A program made the position numbers and the translations under genes. DNA of 64,000 bases, from the NCBI GenBank assembly GCA_037349315.1, contig JBAIAC010000001.1, forward strand, positions 33,666,001 to 33,730,000. Reading direction: 5' to 3'. Below, piece after piece: positions 30,521-40,384 of the stretch. Within the stretch, counting starts at the first letter, position 1. Each line of letters begins with the position of its first letter. Under the pieces are notes generated by a model. The model was not told the DNA's origin. It made no database searches and saw nothing but the letters and a program-made list of their open reading frames with translations. Source of the stretch: Chelydra serpentina (taxonomy: Eukaryota; Chordata; Testudines; Chelydridae).

Positions 30521-32082
30521 GGGTTTGTCTTCTCTACCAGGAGATCAACGCTGCTGCAATTGATGGAGCGGGTGTCGATTTAGCGGGTCTAGTGAAGACC
30601 TGCTAACTCGATGGCAGAGTGCTCTCCGGCAGGGATGGCAGGTTTGTAGAAATTTCGGTGGTGCCCAGAACCCACCCCTGCCCAAACTCCACCCCCATAA
30701 ACTCCACCCCCCACCTGCCCAAGACTCTAGAAGGGAGTTTGGATGGGGGAGGAGGTCTGGGGTGTAGGCCCTAGGCTGGGGCAGGGGAGTAGGGTGCAGA
30801 GTGCAGGCTCTGGGAGGGAGTTTGGGGATGGGAGGGGGTGTGGAGGAAGGGGGCGCAGGTTCTGGGAGGGAGTTTGGGGATGGGAGGGGGTGCAGAGGGA
30901 GGGGATGCGGGGTGAGGGCTGTGGGGTGAGGCCTGTGGGGGTGGCTGCAGATGAGGGGTTTGGGGTGTGGGAGGGGCTCAGGGTGAGAGTAGGAGTGGGG
31001 GGGGGGTGAGGGATCTGTCTGGAGCTGGGGGGGTTGGGGTGTTAGAGAGGCTCAGGGCTGGGGCAGCGGGTTGGCGTGCAGGGGGATGAGGGCTCTGACT
31101 GGGACTAGGGATAAGGTGTTTGGGGTGCTGGAGAGGCTCAGGGCTTGGGCAGAGGGTTAGGGTGCGGGAGGATGACGGCTCTGGCTGGGACTGGAGATGA
31201 GGAGTTTGGGGTGTTAGAGAGACTCAGGGCTGGGGCAGAGGGTTGGCGTGCAGGGGGATGAGGGCTCTGACTGGGACTAGGGATAAGGTGTTTGGGGTGC
31301 TGGAGAGGCTCTGGGCTAGGGCAGAGCATTGGGGTGCAGGGGGGGGTGAGGGCTCTGGCTGGGCTGGGGATAAGATGTTTGGGGTGTTGGAGGGGCTCAG
31401 GGCTCGGGCAGAGGGTTTAGGGTGCAGTGGACGGGTGAAAGCTCTGACTGGGGGGTGGGCTCTAGAGTGGGGCAGGGCTGGGGCTGAGTTTGGGGTGAGG
31501 GATGGGGCTGCCTCCTTGCCCAGCATGCGGCAGGAGCGGTGACTGAGGGCGGGGGGGGGGGCTGTGATGGTGGAGGGTCCCGCCGGAAAAGGGAAGGGTC
31601 TGAGGTGGAAGGGCAAGCTCAGAGAGTCAGTCTGCTCTGGCAATAGAGCTGGAGGGCACTAGGACCCCGCAGGAGCAATTGCTGCAGAGAGGCAGCATGG
31701 AGTTGTTGGAAGAGGCAGGCAGCCAGGGAAGCTCTGCTCTGGAACCCAGGGAGGCAGCAAGACGGGGCCGGGGGACACTCAGGGGAGGCGTGGGGGGGCG
31801 GCAGGTGGGCCGGGGGGGAGCTGGAATCCTGGGCTCTGAATATTGCTGGTGCCTGGGCACCACATGAAGACATAACTCGCTGCCTATGCTCTCCAGTCGA
31901 TTCCAGTACTCCAGCTCCCCGGGAAGGGTAAGGTAAGTCGACTGGAGAGTGTCTCCCACTGATGCAGAGCAGTGAAGACACCAGGGTAAGTTGACCTAAG
32001 CTACATTGACTCCAGTTATGTTATTCACATAGCTGGAGTAGAGTAACTTCGGTTGACTTACCCTGGTAGTGAAGACAAGCCC
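30521..32082. mobile_element. 1.56-kb non-autonomous Harbinger-like element inserted in DIRS relic A
   Basis: Termini GGGTTTGTCTTCTCTACCAG and TGGTAGTGAAGACAAGCCC, flanked by TAT on both sides (30518-30520, 32083-32085), the same flanking triplet as the autonomous element at 56163. The interior is largely G-rich tandem repeat. No transposase. Confidence 0.8.
30950..31440. repeat. G-rich minisatellite, period about 86 bp
   Basis: Units start near 31049, 31134, 31222, 31307 and 31393 with AGGCTCAGGGCTGGGGCAG and run through GATGAGGGCTCTGACTGGG. Long ORFs on both strands arise from the lack of A/T-rich stops and are not genes. Confidence 0.78.
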
Positions 32083-32288
32083 TATGTGTGCACAAACATA
32101 TGCTGAAGAGCAGCAACTACTATAGAGGCAAATAACTGTTTTTTCTTCTTTGAATGAGTGTGCAGATATATATTTCACTGTGGGTTTCTTTACAGGCAGT
32201 GGGACTTCTGAGCTACTTGAACAGGGAATGAAGTACAGACTTGCCAAAGTCCAAATCCGTTCACAATGCCGTATGTATTGATGACCAT

Positions 32289-32939
32289 TGTGACAGACCC
32301 AGACAAGTGGGGTACAGAAGTCTGATAGAAGGCAAATATACTGGCCATTGGATGAATAGTTTTCTGTTCCCTGAGTGACCAGAGCAGGGGCTGCACTAGA
32401 AGAAGCGGGAACTTTCTGGAACCAATTTAAGGCAGGCAGGCTAATTAGGACACCTGGAGCCAATTAAGAAGAACCTGCTAGAATCAGTTAAGACAGGCAG
32501 GCTAATCAGGGCACCTGGGTTTAAAAAGGAGTTCCCTTGTGGGGTTGCGTGCGAGGAGCTGGGAGTAAGAGGCACACAAGGAGTTGAGAGTGAGAAGAGT
32601 TGAAGGACTGAGGAGTACAAGCATCAGCAGACCATCAGGAGGAAGGTCCTGCAGTAAGCATAAAGAAGGTGTTCGGCGGAGGCTGTGGGGAAGTAGCCCA
32701 GGGAGTTGTAGCTGTCACGCAGCTGTTACAGGAAACCCTATAGACAACTGCAATCCACAGGGCCCTGGGCTGGAACCCGGAGTAGAGGGTGGGCCCAGGT
32801 TCCCCCCAAACCTCCCAACTCCTGATCAGACACAGGAGGAATTTGACTGTGGGTTCTACCAGAGGGGAAGATCTCTGAGGCGATCAAAATCCCCCAATAA
32901 GCGCAGGACTCACCAAGGTAGAGGAGGAACTTTGTCACA
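32289..32939 (+). mobile_element. Solo Gypsy-type LTR inserted in DIRS relic A
   Basis: 651 bp, begins TGTGACAGACCC and ends ACTTTGTCACA, with 4-bp duplications CCAT (32285-32288 and 32940-32943). Shares CTGGGCTGGAACCCGGAGTA with the LTR at 10881-11484. A TATA-like GTTTAAAAAGG lies near 32519. Confidence 0.82.
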
Positions 32940-33149
32940 CCATGTAGCCACTTTACAGATATCCACAATCAGTACATTATTTAGAAAGGCTGTTGTGGTA
33001 ACTTGAGCCATTGTAGAGTGGGTAGTTATCTTTGTTGGAGAAGTTACATTTGCCAATTTGTAACAGGATCTGATGCAAGAAGATATCTGAGCGAGATTGC
33101 TTGCCCCTTCACTATTTCTGTGTAGCGCACAAACATTCTAGGAGATACT

Positions 33150-33490
33150 CTAAATGACTTCCCTCGGGGCAGCTTCCCCCCACTCCTGGCAGGGAACGAT
33201 GCGTAAGAAGCTCCAGGAGGTTTCCCACTACTCCCACCAGGGGACAGGGAGCAGAGGGGAGTGCAGCCTGCCGGGAACCCGGGAACATATAAGGCAGCCA
33301 GGCTCCTGGCAGGAAGCTGGGCTCTCAGCTCCCCACACTGCCCCTCTTAGGTCAGTGTAAGCGCTCTTGGTGAGGATGTGCACTACCAACCCAAGGAGAG
33401 TAGTGTGGACATGCACCACTGCAGTAATTACTGTGGTGGCTGTAAGTCAACCTAATATAGGTCAACGTAGGCTTCAAGTGTAGACACACC
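33150..33490. mobile_element. Harbinger-like MITE remnant in DIRS relic A
   Basis: Right terminus TCAAGTGTAGACACACCCTC near 33474-33493; the left terminus is not recognisable. It separates two recombinase remnants of the relic. GC-rich, non-coding. Confidence 0.5.
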
Positions 33491-35311
33491 CTCATCTCCC
33501 AAAATGAAACTAGATTTCTGACAGGACAGTATACACAAACAAGCTCCTTAAGAAACCTCACTACTTCCAGGTGTGAAAAAACTTACAAGCCTTTAATGGA
33601 AGGGTGAATGGCCAAAATGGTGTCTAAATGAACTCTAATGGAGCTAACTGAAAAGTCTTGTATACAAAATGTCCTGAATTTCGGCTCCAGTGGGACAAAG
33701 ATGATGAGAAGCAGCCCAGATAGAAAAATTTCTTCCACTTACCTAAGTATTTATATCTCATAGAATCATTTCTGTTAATAAGAATGGTTTGGATCTCCTG
33801 AGAACAAGTTTTTTCCAAGGAGTCCAACCATATCTCATCCAGGCCATGAGATGCACATTCTGTAGGTCAGGATGTAGTTTCTGATCTTGATTCTGAGACA
33901 AACATCCTTCAACAAATGGCAGTGTTATTGGAGATTGGATTGTGAGCTCTTGATGATCTATGTAGTGATACTGCCCTAGCCAAGCCAGAGCTATCAGTAT
34001 TAATGTAGCGTGATCTTATTTTAGTTTCCTTATCACCCTTGGAATCAAAGGAACCAGTGAAAAGGCATAGAGAAGATCCGTTGATCAAGGAAGATATCTG
34101 ATACTGAATCTGGACTCCAACCACCCTGAAACACACCTCTAAAACTTTTAGTTAAGGTTTGTTGCAAAGAGATCTACAGCAGGTGGTCCCCATTTCTAAA
34201 ACATGATGGCCAATATGTCTATCTTCAAGGACCACTCATGGTGATAAATGAAGTTTCTGCTTAAGGAATACACTGTGGTGTTTCTCATCCCAGCAGATGG
34301 AAGGCCTTCAGTGTACTGTTCTGGACACAAAACTTCAGAGATGAATTGATTCTTCACATAAGCGACCCAACCTGATTCTGCCTTGCCTGATCAGGTAAAA
34401 CATGGCAATGGTATTGTCCATAAGTACCTGAGTTGTCTGCCTTTTGATTATGGCTAGGAATGCGTTGCTTGAATGAAATGTATCTCCTAACTCTATTATT
34501 TGTATATGTAGTGAAACTCCCCTGGATGGACACCCCAGGCCTTGGTGGAGGCATCTGTGCCAACTGTCATTGCTGGGTCTGGAGGAGAGAAGGGAACTCC
34601 CACAGAGATGTTTTTGGGGTCCATTCACCAATCTAGGGATGAAAGCACTCATACAAGTACATAAATCAGCATGTCCAGAGAGTGTCTGCTCAGTTGTGGA
34701 GTGGAGCCAGGCCTCCATGTACCTGAGGTGAAGTCTGACATGCTAAATTGCATATGTGTAGGATGCCATGAGACCTAGAAGTCATAGACAGGATTATATC
34801 ATTGTCCTGGGATTGGCTTTGAAGTTCTTGAACAGTTGACAATGTTAAGAAACCTGTCAGGAAATAAGTAAGCAGTCACTGTGGTAGCATCGAAGATGGC
34901 TTTTACAAATTCAGTCTTTTGGACTGGGATTAAAGTTGACTTTTCTGCATTTATTCTCAGTTCCAGATGAGCAAACAGTAACTGGATTTGAATAATGCTG
35001 CTCACTACTTGCTCTTTTGACTGACCTGAAATCAGCCAGTCATCCAGCTAAGGAAAAACCTGGATATGAGAACACCAGCCTATTCTGGGAATGAGGAAGT
35101 AGAGGGAATAAAATCCCTTCTCCCATGTTGTAGAGGTACTTTCAATATGGTTCCCATATAGAGGAGAGACTTCCTGAAGCAGTCTGGTGAAAAGGGTCCC
35201 TGAGACGATTGGTGGAGGAGAGATTGGAAATGTATGACATATCCTTCTTCAGCAGTGCTCAGAACCCATTTTTCTGATGTTATGGAGGTGCGGGCACTGA
35301 GGAAGAGAAGC

Positions 35312-35416
35312 AAATGCTAATTTTTAACTTACAACAAAGTGGTAACCGTAAAGGTCTATTACTGCCTTGAAATCAGCTTCAGACAGAAGATTCTGGCTGA
35401 TGCATCTTTACCAATG
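35312..35416. repeat. Duplicated ~103-bp segment (copy a)
   Basis: From GCTAATTTTTAACTTACAAC to GATGCATCTTTACC, about 95% identical (roughly five differences) to 46908-47014, while the flanks differ. It sits where DIRS relic A passes from RT to Gag. Identity is unknown. Confidence 0.75.
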
Positions 35417-35613
35417 GTTCTCAAAGGGAGTTAGTATGAAAGATAAGCAGTGACTGGTCAATTGTCATTGATATGCCCATCAAATTGACTGCTTTGAAGA
35501 GTTTGACATCTGGTTAGAAGATCCTCTAGCTGCTTGCACCTCGAAGGCTTACTACATCTTCTACAAGGATACACGTGTCTTGGCAGATAAATTGAGATTT
35601 ACAATGTCCCTCT

Positions 35614-36345
35614 TGTGACAGTTGTGACTCATCACCACAGCGCCTCCTGCCGCTCAGTCTGGGAATTAGCTCTCGGCAGTCCTGGAGCACCCTCCGCCGG
35701 TGGCGTCCCGTCCGCTGCTCCCTTGCTGGCGTCCGGACCCACGTTGCTCCCAGCTCGCGGTGTCCTCTTCAGCAGCATTCTTCTGGTTTGCTCCTGCCAC
35801 AGTGGCCAACCACACCCCAAAGTCTATCCCCTTCCTTCAGGGATCTGGTGCAGTCTGTTATGGCCACTTCCCACAGCCAGGTGCAAGATAAGGGGGAAAG
35901 GCAGTGGGGACCCAGGCCTGCCCACTACTCTGGGTCCCAACCCAGGGACCCTCTAGCGGCAGCCTCCCTGCCCTCCTTCTCTCCCCTCGTCTGCCCGCTC
36001 TCCCTGGATCACTTTCCTGCTGATCCCTTTGCACCCTATAGGCCCTTCTGGTCAGGGCCCGCAGCCTAGCAGGTAACAGGCTGGAGTCCTCTTATGCTCC
36101 CCTGCATCTGCCCAGCACTGAGCTGTCCCAGGTGCTGGTCTCCTAGCTCAGGAGAAAGACCTTCCCCTCTGAAGCCCTGGGAGAGACCGCCTGCTTCTCT
36201 CCTGGGCAGCTTTTTTATAGGGCTGAGCCTTGCCCCAACTGGCTGTCTCCAATCTGGGCCCCGATTGGCTCCCAATAAGCCCCTCTCGCATTGGCTGCCC
36301 ATCTGCGCAGGCTCACTGGCCTGCTGCAGCCCATACTCTCCGGGA
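35614..36345 (-). mobile_element. LTR-like repeat, reverse orientation
   Basis: Starts TGTGACAGTTGTGACTCATC, is GC-rich, and has a reverse-strand TATA-like box (GCTTTTTTATAGGGC near 36208). The right boundary near CTCTCCGGGAGA is approximate and no target duplication was found. Confidence 0.5.
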
Positions 36346-36825
36346 GAATTAGGATTATTTAGAGTAATGATAAGGAGCAATGCAAATTGAAGTGAAGAGG
36401 TGTACTATTAGGTACTATTAGGTCCCACCTCATTAAATACTCATCATTGAACAAAAAAAGGGGATCAACAGAAGATAAAGGGAAATTCTGGTCTTAACCT
36501 GCAAACTGGTTTTCTACAAAGGACAAACTTATATTATTACCATGAAGCAGGTAGCTCAACTCTCTGACTGGTTGTTAAATTTCTGGTGCCCTGCACAGTC
36601 CCTCCAACCCCACACATATGCACACTCCCTCTCTCAACCTTTATATTCTTTGACTCCTCCCTTTCCTTCTCTCCTCACTGGGTTCTCACCTAATCCTTTT
36701 GCTTCTCCCACTAACATTTCTAAAATCTCTCCCTAGTCTGACAAAACTCTGGTTCATGCTATATAGTTTTCCCATCAAAACCACTGACCATCTCCTCTCC
36801 AATCACCCCAACATTCAACAGTAAA
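36346..36825. other. Pyrimidine-rich intron stretch
   Basis: C/T-rich sequence with phrases such as CTCCTCACTGGGTTCTCACC; it seems to resume in style after DIRS copy 2 at 43150. No gene. Confidence 0.45.
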
Positions 36826-37188
36826 AAAAGACGGTTACTCACCATTGTAACTGTTGTTCTTCGAGATGTGTTGCTCATATCTATTCCAATTAGGTGTGCG
36901 TGCGTGGCGTGCACGATCGTTGGAAGATTTTTACCCTAGCAACACTCAGTAGACCGGCTGGCGCCCTCTGGAGTGGCGCCGTTGCGGCGCTGAATAAATA
37001 CCCCAGCCGGCCCAGCGCCCTCTCAGTTCCTTCTTGCCGGCTATTCCGACAGTGGGGATGGAGGGCGGGTTTGGAATAGATATGAGCAACACATCTCGAA
37101 GAACAACAGTTACAACGCTGAGTAACCGTCTTTTCTCCTTCGAGTGCTTGCTCATATGTATTCCAATTAGATGACTCCCAAGCCTTGC

Positions 37189-38256
37189 CTAGGAGGTGGG
37201 GTCAGAGTGAGATACTGCAGAGTGTAGGACTGCTGAACCAAACGCAGCGTCCTCACTGGAATGCTGGACTATGGCATAATGAGTGGCAAAGGTGTGCACC
37301 GATGACCAGGTTGCTGCCCTACATATCTCCTGTATAGGTATATGTGCCAGGAAGGCGGAGGACGAGGCTTGAGCTCGGGTGGAGTGGGCAGTAAGGTGCG
37401 TGGTGGGAACACCAGCCAAATCATAACACGCTCGAATGCACGACGTGATCCAGGACAAGATGTGTTGGGAGGAGACCGGGAGGCCCTTCATACGGTCTGC
37501 CACAGCAACGAAGATTTGAGTCGTTTTCCGGAAGGGCTTCGTCCGCTCGATGTAGAAGTCGAGGGCCCTACAGACGTCCAAGGAGTGGAGTTGTTGCTCC
37601 CTTGGAGAGGTATGCGGCTTCGGGTAGAAGACCAGCAGAAAAATGTATTGGTTAATATGAAAGGCTGACACTACCTTGGGAAGGAAGGCCGGGTGTGATC
37701 GCAGCTGTAACTTGTCCTTGTGGAACACCGTGTAAGGGGGTTCCGAAGTGAGCGCTCTAAGTTCAGATACGCACCTCGCCGAGGTGATGGCTACAAGGAA
37801 GGCCGTCTTCCAGGAGAGGTACAGGAGCGAGCAGGTGGCCATAGGCTCGAATGGGGCCCCCATGAGCCTGGTTATGACAAGGTTGAGGTCCCAAGTGGGG
37901 ACCGGATGGCGAATCAATGGATACAGTTGCTCTAACTCCTTGAGGAACCTGCTGACCATGGGGTTGGAAAAGATCGAGCGTCCATTCTCGCCAGGGTGAA
38001 AGGCTGAGATTGCCGCCAGGTGGCCCTTTAACGAGGAAAGCACTAGACCCTGCTCCTTCAAAGACAGGAGGTCGTCCAGAATGGTATGCACCAGCACCTG
38101 CGAAGGGTTGATACCCCGAGGGCCGCACCAGCAGGAAAAGTGTTTCCACTTGGCCAAGTAGGTGGACCTAGTAGAGGGCTTCCTGCTACTTAGCAAAACA
38201 TGTTGAACCGGGTCGGAACAATGTAACTCGGACTGGTTCCGCCACGCAGCAGCCAC
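37189..38256 (-). CDS. DIRS tyrosine recombinase, copy 2 (first catalytic Arg is Cys)
   Basis: 355 codons covering the whole recombinase domain: N-terminal SAM-like region (SSRKPSTRSTYLAKWKHF), catalytic region with SARCVSEL (Cys codon 37771-37773 where copies 1 and 3 have Arg), the HxxR box AHSTRAQASS, the Trp in ATWSSVH and the terminal THYAI. The Arg-to-Cys change fits CGC to TGC at a CpG and should abolish strand cleavage. It overlaps the end of the next ORF (38190) in a different frame. Confidence 0.85.
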   Translation of the reverse strand: MAAAWRNQSELHCSDPVQHVLLSSRKPSTRSTYLAKWKHFSCWCGPRGINPSQVLVHTILDDLLSLKEQGLVLSSLKGHLAAISAFHPGENGRSIFSNPMVSRFLKELEQLYPLIRHPVPTWDLNLVITRLMGAPFEPMATCSLLYLSWKTAFLVAITSARCVSELRALTSEPPYTVFHKDKLQLRSHPAFLPKVVSAFHINQYIFLLVFYPKPHTSPREQQLHSLDVCRALDFYIERTKPFRKTTQIFVAVADRMKGLPVSSQHILSWITSCIRACYDLAGVPTTHLTAHSTRAQASSSAFLAHIPIQEICRAATWSSVHTFATHYAIVQHSSEDAAFGSAVLHSAVSHSDPTS

Positions 38257-40076
38257 GCTGTGAGGTGGAGAGACTGCAGGTCAGGATGATGGAGCCTGCC
38301 GTGTTCCTGAGTAATCGGGTTCGGCCACAACGGGAGAGTGATCGGGGCGGTCACCAAGAGCTCTAGGAGAGTGGTGTACCAGTGCTGTCTGGGCCACGCC
38401 GGGGCGATCAGGATTAGGTGGGCCCTGTCCCTGCATAACTTGAGCAGGACCCTGTGGACCAGCAGCACAGGTGGAAAGGCATAGGACAGGTGGCCTGTCC
38501 AAGGCAGGAGAAAAGCATCCATCAGGGAACCTGGAGAGCGTCCCTGGAGCGAGCAGAATGTGTGGCACTTCCAGTTCTCGCGAGTCGTGAACAGGTCTAT
38601 GTGGGAAATCCCCACCTCCGGAAGACAGAGTGGATAACATCGGGGCGAATGGACCACTCGTGCACTTGGAAGGACCTGCTGAGGTGGTCCGCCAAGGTGT
38701 TCTGAACCCCTGGGAGAAAGGAAGCCACCAGGTGGATGGAGTGGGCTATGCAGAACTCCCACAACCACATGGCTTCTTGGCAGAGCGGGGACAAACGTGC
38801 CCCTCCTTGACTGTTGATGTAATACATGGCTGTTGTGTTGTCCATGAGGACTGCGACACAATGACCCTGAAGGTGCTTGGAGAAAGCTTGGCAGGCAAGA
38901 CGCACTGCACGCAGGTCCTTGACGTTGATGTGGAGGGCTAATTCCTGAACCGACCACAGGCCCTGTGTCTGAAGACCTTTCAGGTGGGCCCCCCAACCGA
39001 GCAATGACGCGTCTGTGGTTAGGGCTAGGGAGGGCTGTAGCAGATGGAATGGCACCCTTTCCAGCACTTTCTTGGGATCCAGCCACCACTCTAGGGAGGC
39101 TAAGACCTGCGGTGGTACTTTCAACACCAAGTCCATGCTGTCTCTGCGTGGACGATATGCGGACGAGAGCCATGCCTGGAATGGATGGAGGCATAATCTG
39201 GCGTGAGCGGTCACAAACGTGCAGGACGCCATGTGACCGAGGAGGCTGAGGCAGCTTCGAGCTGTCGAGGTTGGGAACCTCTGAAGGCCTCGTATGATGG
39301 TTACGAGGGCCTGAAAGCGTGCCTCTGGCAAAAACGCCAGGGCGAGAGTCGAGTCCAGTACTGCCCCTATGAAGTCTAACCTTTGGGTTGGCTCCAATGT
39401 GGACTTTTCTACATTCAGGAGCAGGCAGAGCTGATTGAACATGCTCAAGGCTGTCAGAATCTGCGACTGAACTTGGCTGCTGGAGCTGCCATGGATAAGC
39501 CAGTTGTCGAGGTAGGGGAACACTTGAATCCGCCGTCGACGAAGGGCAGCCGCCACAACGGCCATGCACTTCGTGAACACCCTTGGTGCCGTGGATAGGC
39601 CGAAGGGAAGGACCGCGAAATGAAAGTGGCTTTGGTCTACCACAAAGCGGAGGAAGCGTCTGTGTGGTGGGTAGATTGCGATATGGAAATACGCGTCCTT
39701 CATGTCGAGGGCAGCGTACCAGTCTCCAGGATCCAGAGAAGGGATAATAGTACCCAGAGAAACCATGCGGAACTTCAACTTTACCATAAACTTGTTGAGT
39801 CCGCGCAAGTCCAAGATAGGACGTAGCCCCCCTTTTGATTTGGGGATTAGGAAATAGCAGGAGTAAAACCCCTTGCCCCTGAACTCCCTTGGAACCTCCT
39901 CTATTGCCCCTATGGTGAGGAGCGTTTGCACCTCCTGAATTAGGAGTTGCTCGTGAGAAGGGTCCCTGAAGAGGGACAAGGAGGGAGGGTGTGAGGGAGG
40001 GAGGGAGACAAATTGTAGGTGGTATCCGCTCTCCGCCGTGCGTAAGAGCCAACGGTCTGTGGTGATATTCGACCAC
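38190..40076 (-). pseudogene. Fused open frame: RT-antiphase stretch plus displaced methyltransferase-like region, copy 2
   Basis: 628 codons. The larger N-terminal part is the alternative frame of the RT region, equivalent to the start of the 962-codon frame in copy 1. After about 38605 it reads the real methyltransferase-like region (HIDLFTTRENWKC, YAFPPVLLVHRVL, LILIAPAWPRQHWY) because of a one-base deletion (plus-strand GGGAAATCCCC against GGGGAAACCCCC). Confidence 0.7.
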
Positions 40077-40381
40077 GCACGGAAGAAATGGGAAAGGCGG
40101 TCTCTGAAAGGAGGGGACGGGTCCTGTGTTGAGACTGGTGCTCCGCCCTCGGGCGTCACTTCAAAAGTTTTGCTTGGGCCCTGCCGATGGTTTAGGGGGG
40201 CCCTGGCTCGGGCCAGTCTGGTGACCCGGTTGCCGCCTTCTACCGCCCCGGCCGCGTGGTCTCCTTGAGAAGTCCTGTCTAGGCCTGGGCACAGTGTAGT
40301 GGCGCTGCACGAAGGGCCGGAAGGGTCTGAGCTGCATGGCTGGGGTATGTATCCCCAGCGTACGAATGATGGTGCGACCAT
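38597..40381 (-). CDS. DIRS reverse transcriptase / RNase H, copy 2 (YLDN active site, truncated)
   Basis: 594 codons. RT motifs RPILDLRGLNKF, ALDMKDAYFHI and LPFGLSTAPRVFTK are present, but the catalytic box reads YLDN: the second Asp codon is AAC (plus-strand GTT, 39503-39505) where copy 1 has GAC. RNase H (LTTDASLLGWGAHL, LMDNTTAMYYI) is present. The frame ends early, just before the methyltransferase-like domain. Not expected to be active. Confidence 0.87.
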   Translation of the reverse strand: MVAPSFVRWGYIPQPCSSDPSGPSCSATTLCPGLDRTSQGDHAAGAVEGGNRVTRLARARAPLNHRQGPSKTFEVTPEGGAPVSTQDPSPPFRDRLSHFFRAWSNITTDRWLLRTAESGYHLQFVSLPPSHPPSLSLFRDPSHEQLLIQEVQTLLTIGAIEEVPREFRGKGFYSCYFLIPKSKGGLRPILDLRGLNKFMVKLKFRMVSLGTIIPSLDPGDWYAALDMKDAYFHIAIYPPHRRFLRFVVDQSHFHFAVLPFGLSTAPRVFTKCMAVVAAALRRRRIQVFPYLDNWLIHGSSSSQVQSQILTALSMFNQLCLLLNVEKSTLEPTQRLDFIGAVLDSTLALAFLPEARFQALVTIIRGLQRFPTSTARSCLSLLGHMASCTFVTAHARLCLHPFQAWLSSAYRPRRDSMDLVLKVPPQVLASLEWWLDPKKVLERVPFHLLQPSLALTTDASLLGWGAHLKGLQTQGLWSVQELALHINVKDLRAVRLACQAFSKHLQGHCVAVLMDNTTAMYYINSQGGARLSPLCQEAMWLWEFCIAHSIHLVASFLPGVQNTLADHLSRSFQVHEWSIRPDVIHSVFRRWGFPT

Positions 40382-40384
40382 CTT

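Larger units (their letters stand above)
30285..35430 (-). pseudogene. Ancient DIRS element (relic A), heavily interrupted
   Basis: Left terminus at about 30285-30350 (GTTCTTCAAGATGTGTTGGGC against GTTCTTCGAGATGTGTTGCTC in young copies). The internal complementary region equivalent is at 32084-32200 (TTTTTTCTTCTTTGAATGAG). Recombinase remnants lie at 32940-33120 and 33500-33900. RNase H is at 34335-34718 (LMDNTIAMFYLIRQGRI), RT at 34799-35005 (NAEKSTLIPVQKTEFVKAIF) and 35080-35313 (ITSEKWVLSTAEEGY). Many stops. It is interrupted by a Harbinger element (30521-32082), an LTR (32289-32939) and a MITE remnant (about 33150-33490). Same orientation as the dynein gene. Confidence 0.82.

Noticed and set aside
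31224..31643. 139-codon minus-strand ORF and plus-strand counterparts
   Set aside because: Translation of a G-rich 86-bp tandem repeat; repetitive peptides without a domain.
36094..36390. 98-codon plus-strand ORF
   Set aside because: Falls within an LTR-like GC-rich repeat; no domain and reverse orientation of the repeat's TATA-like box.
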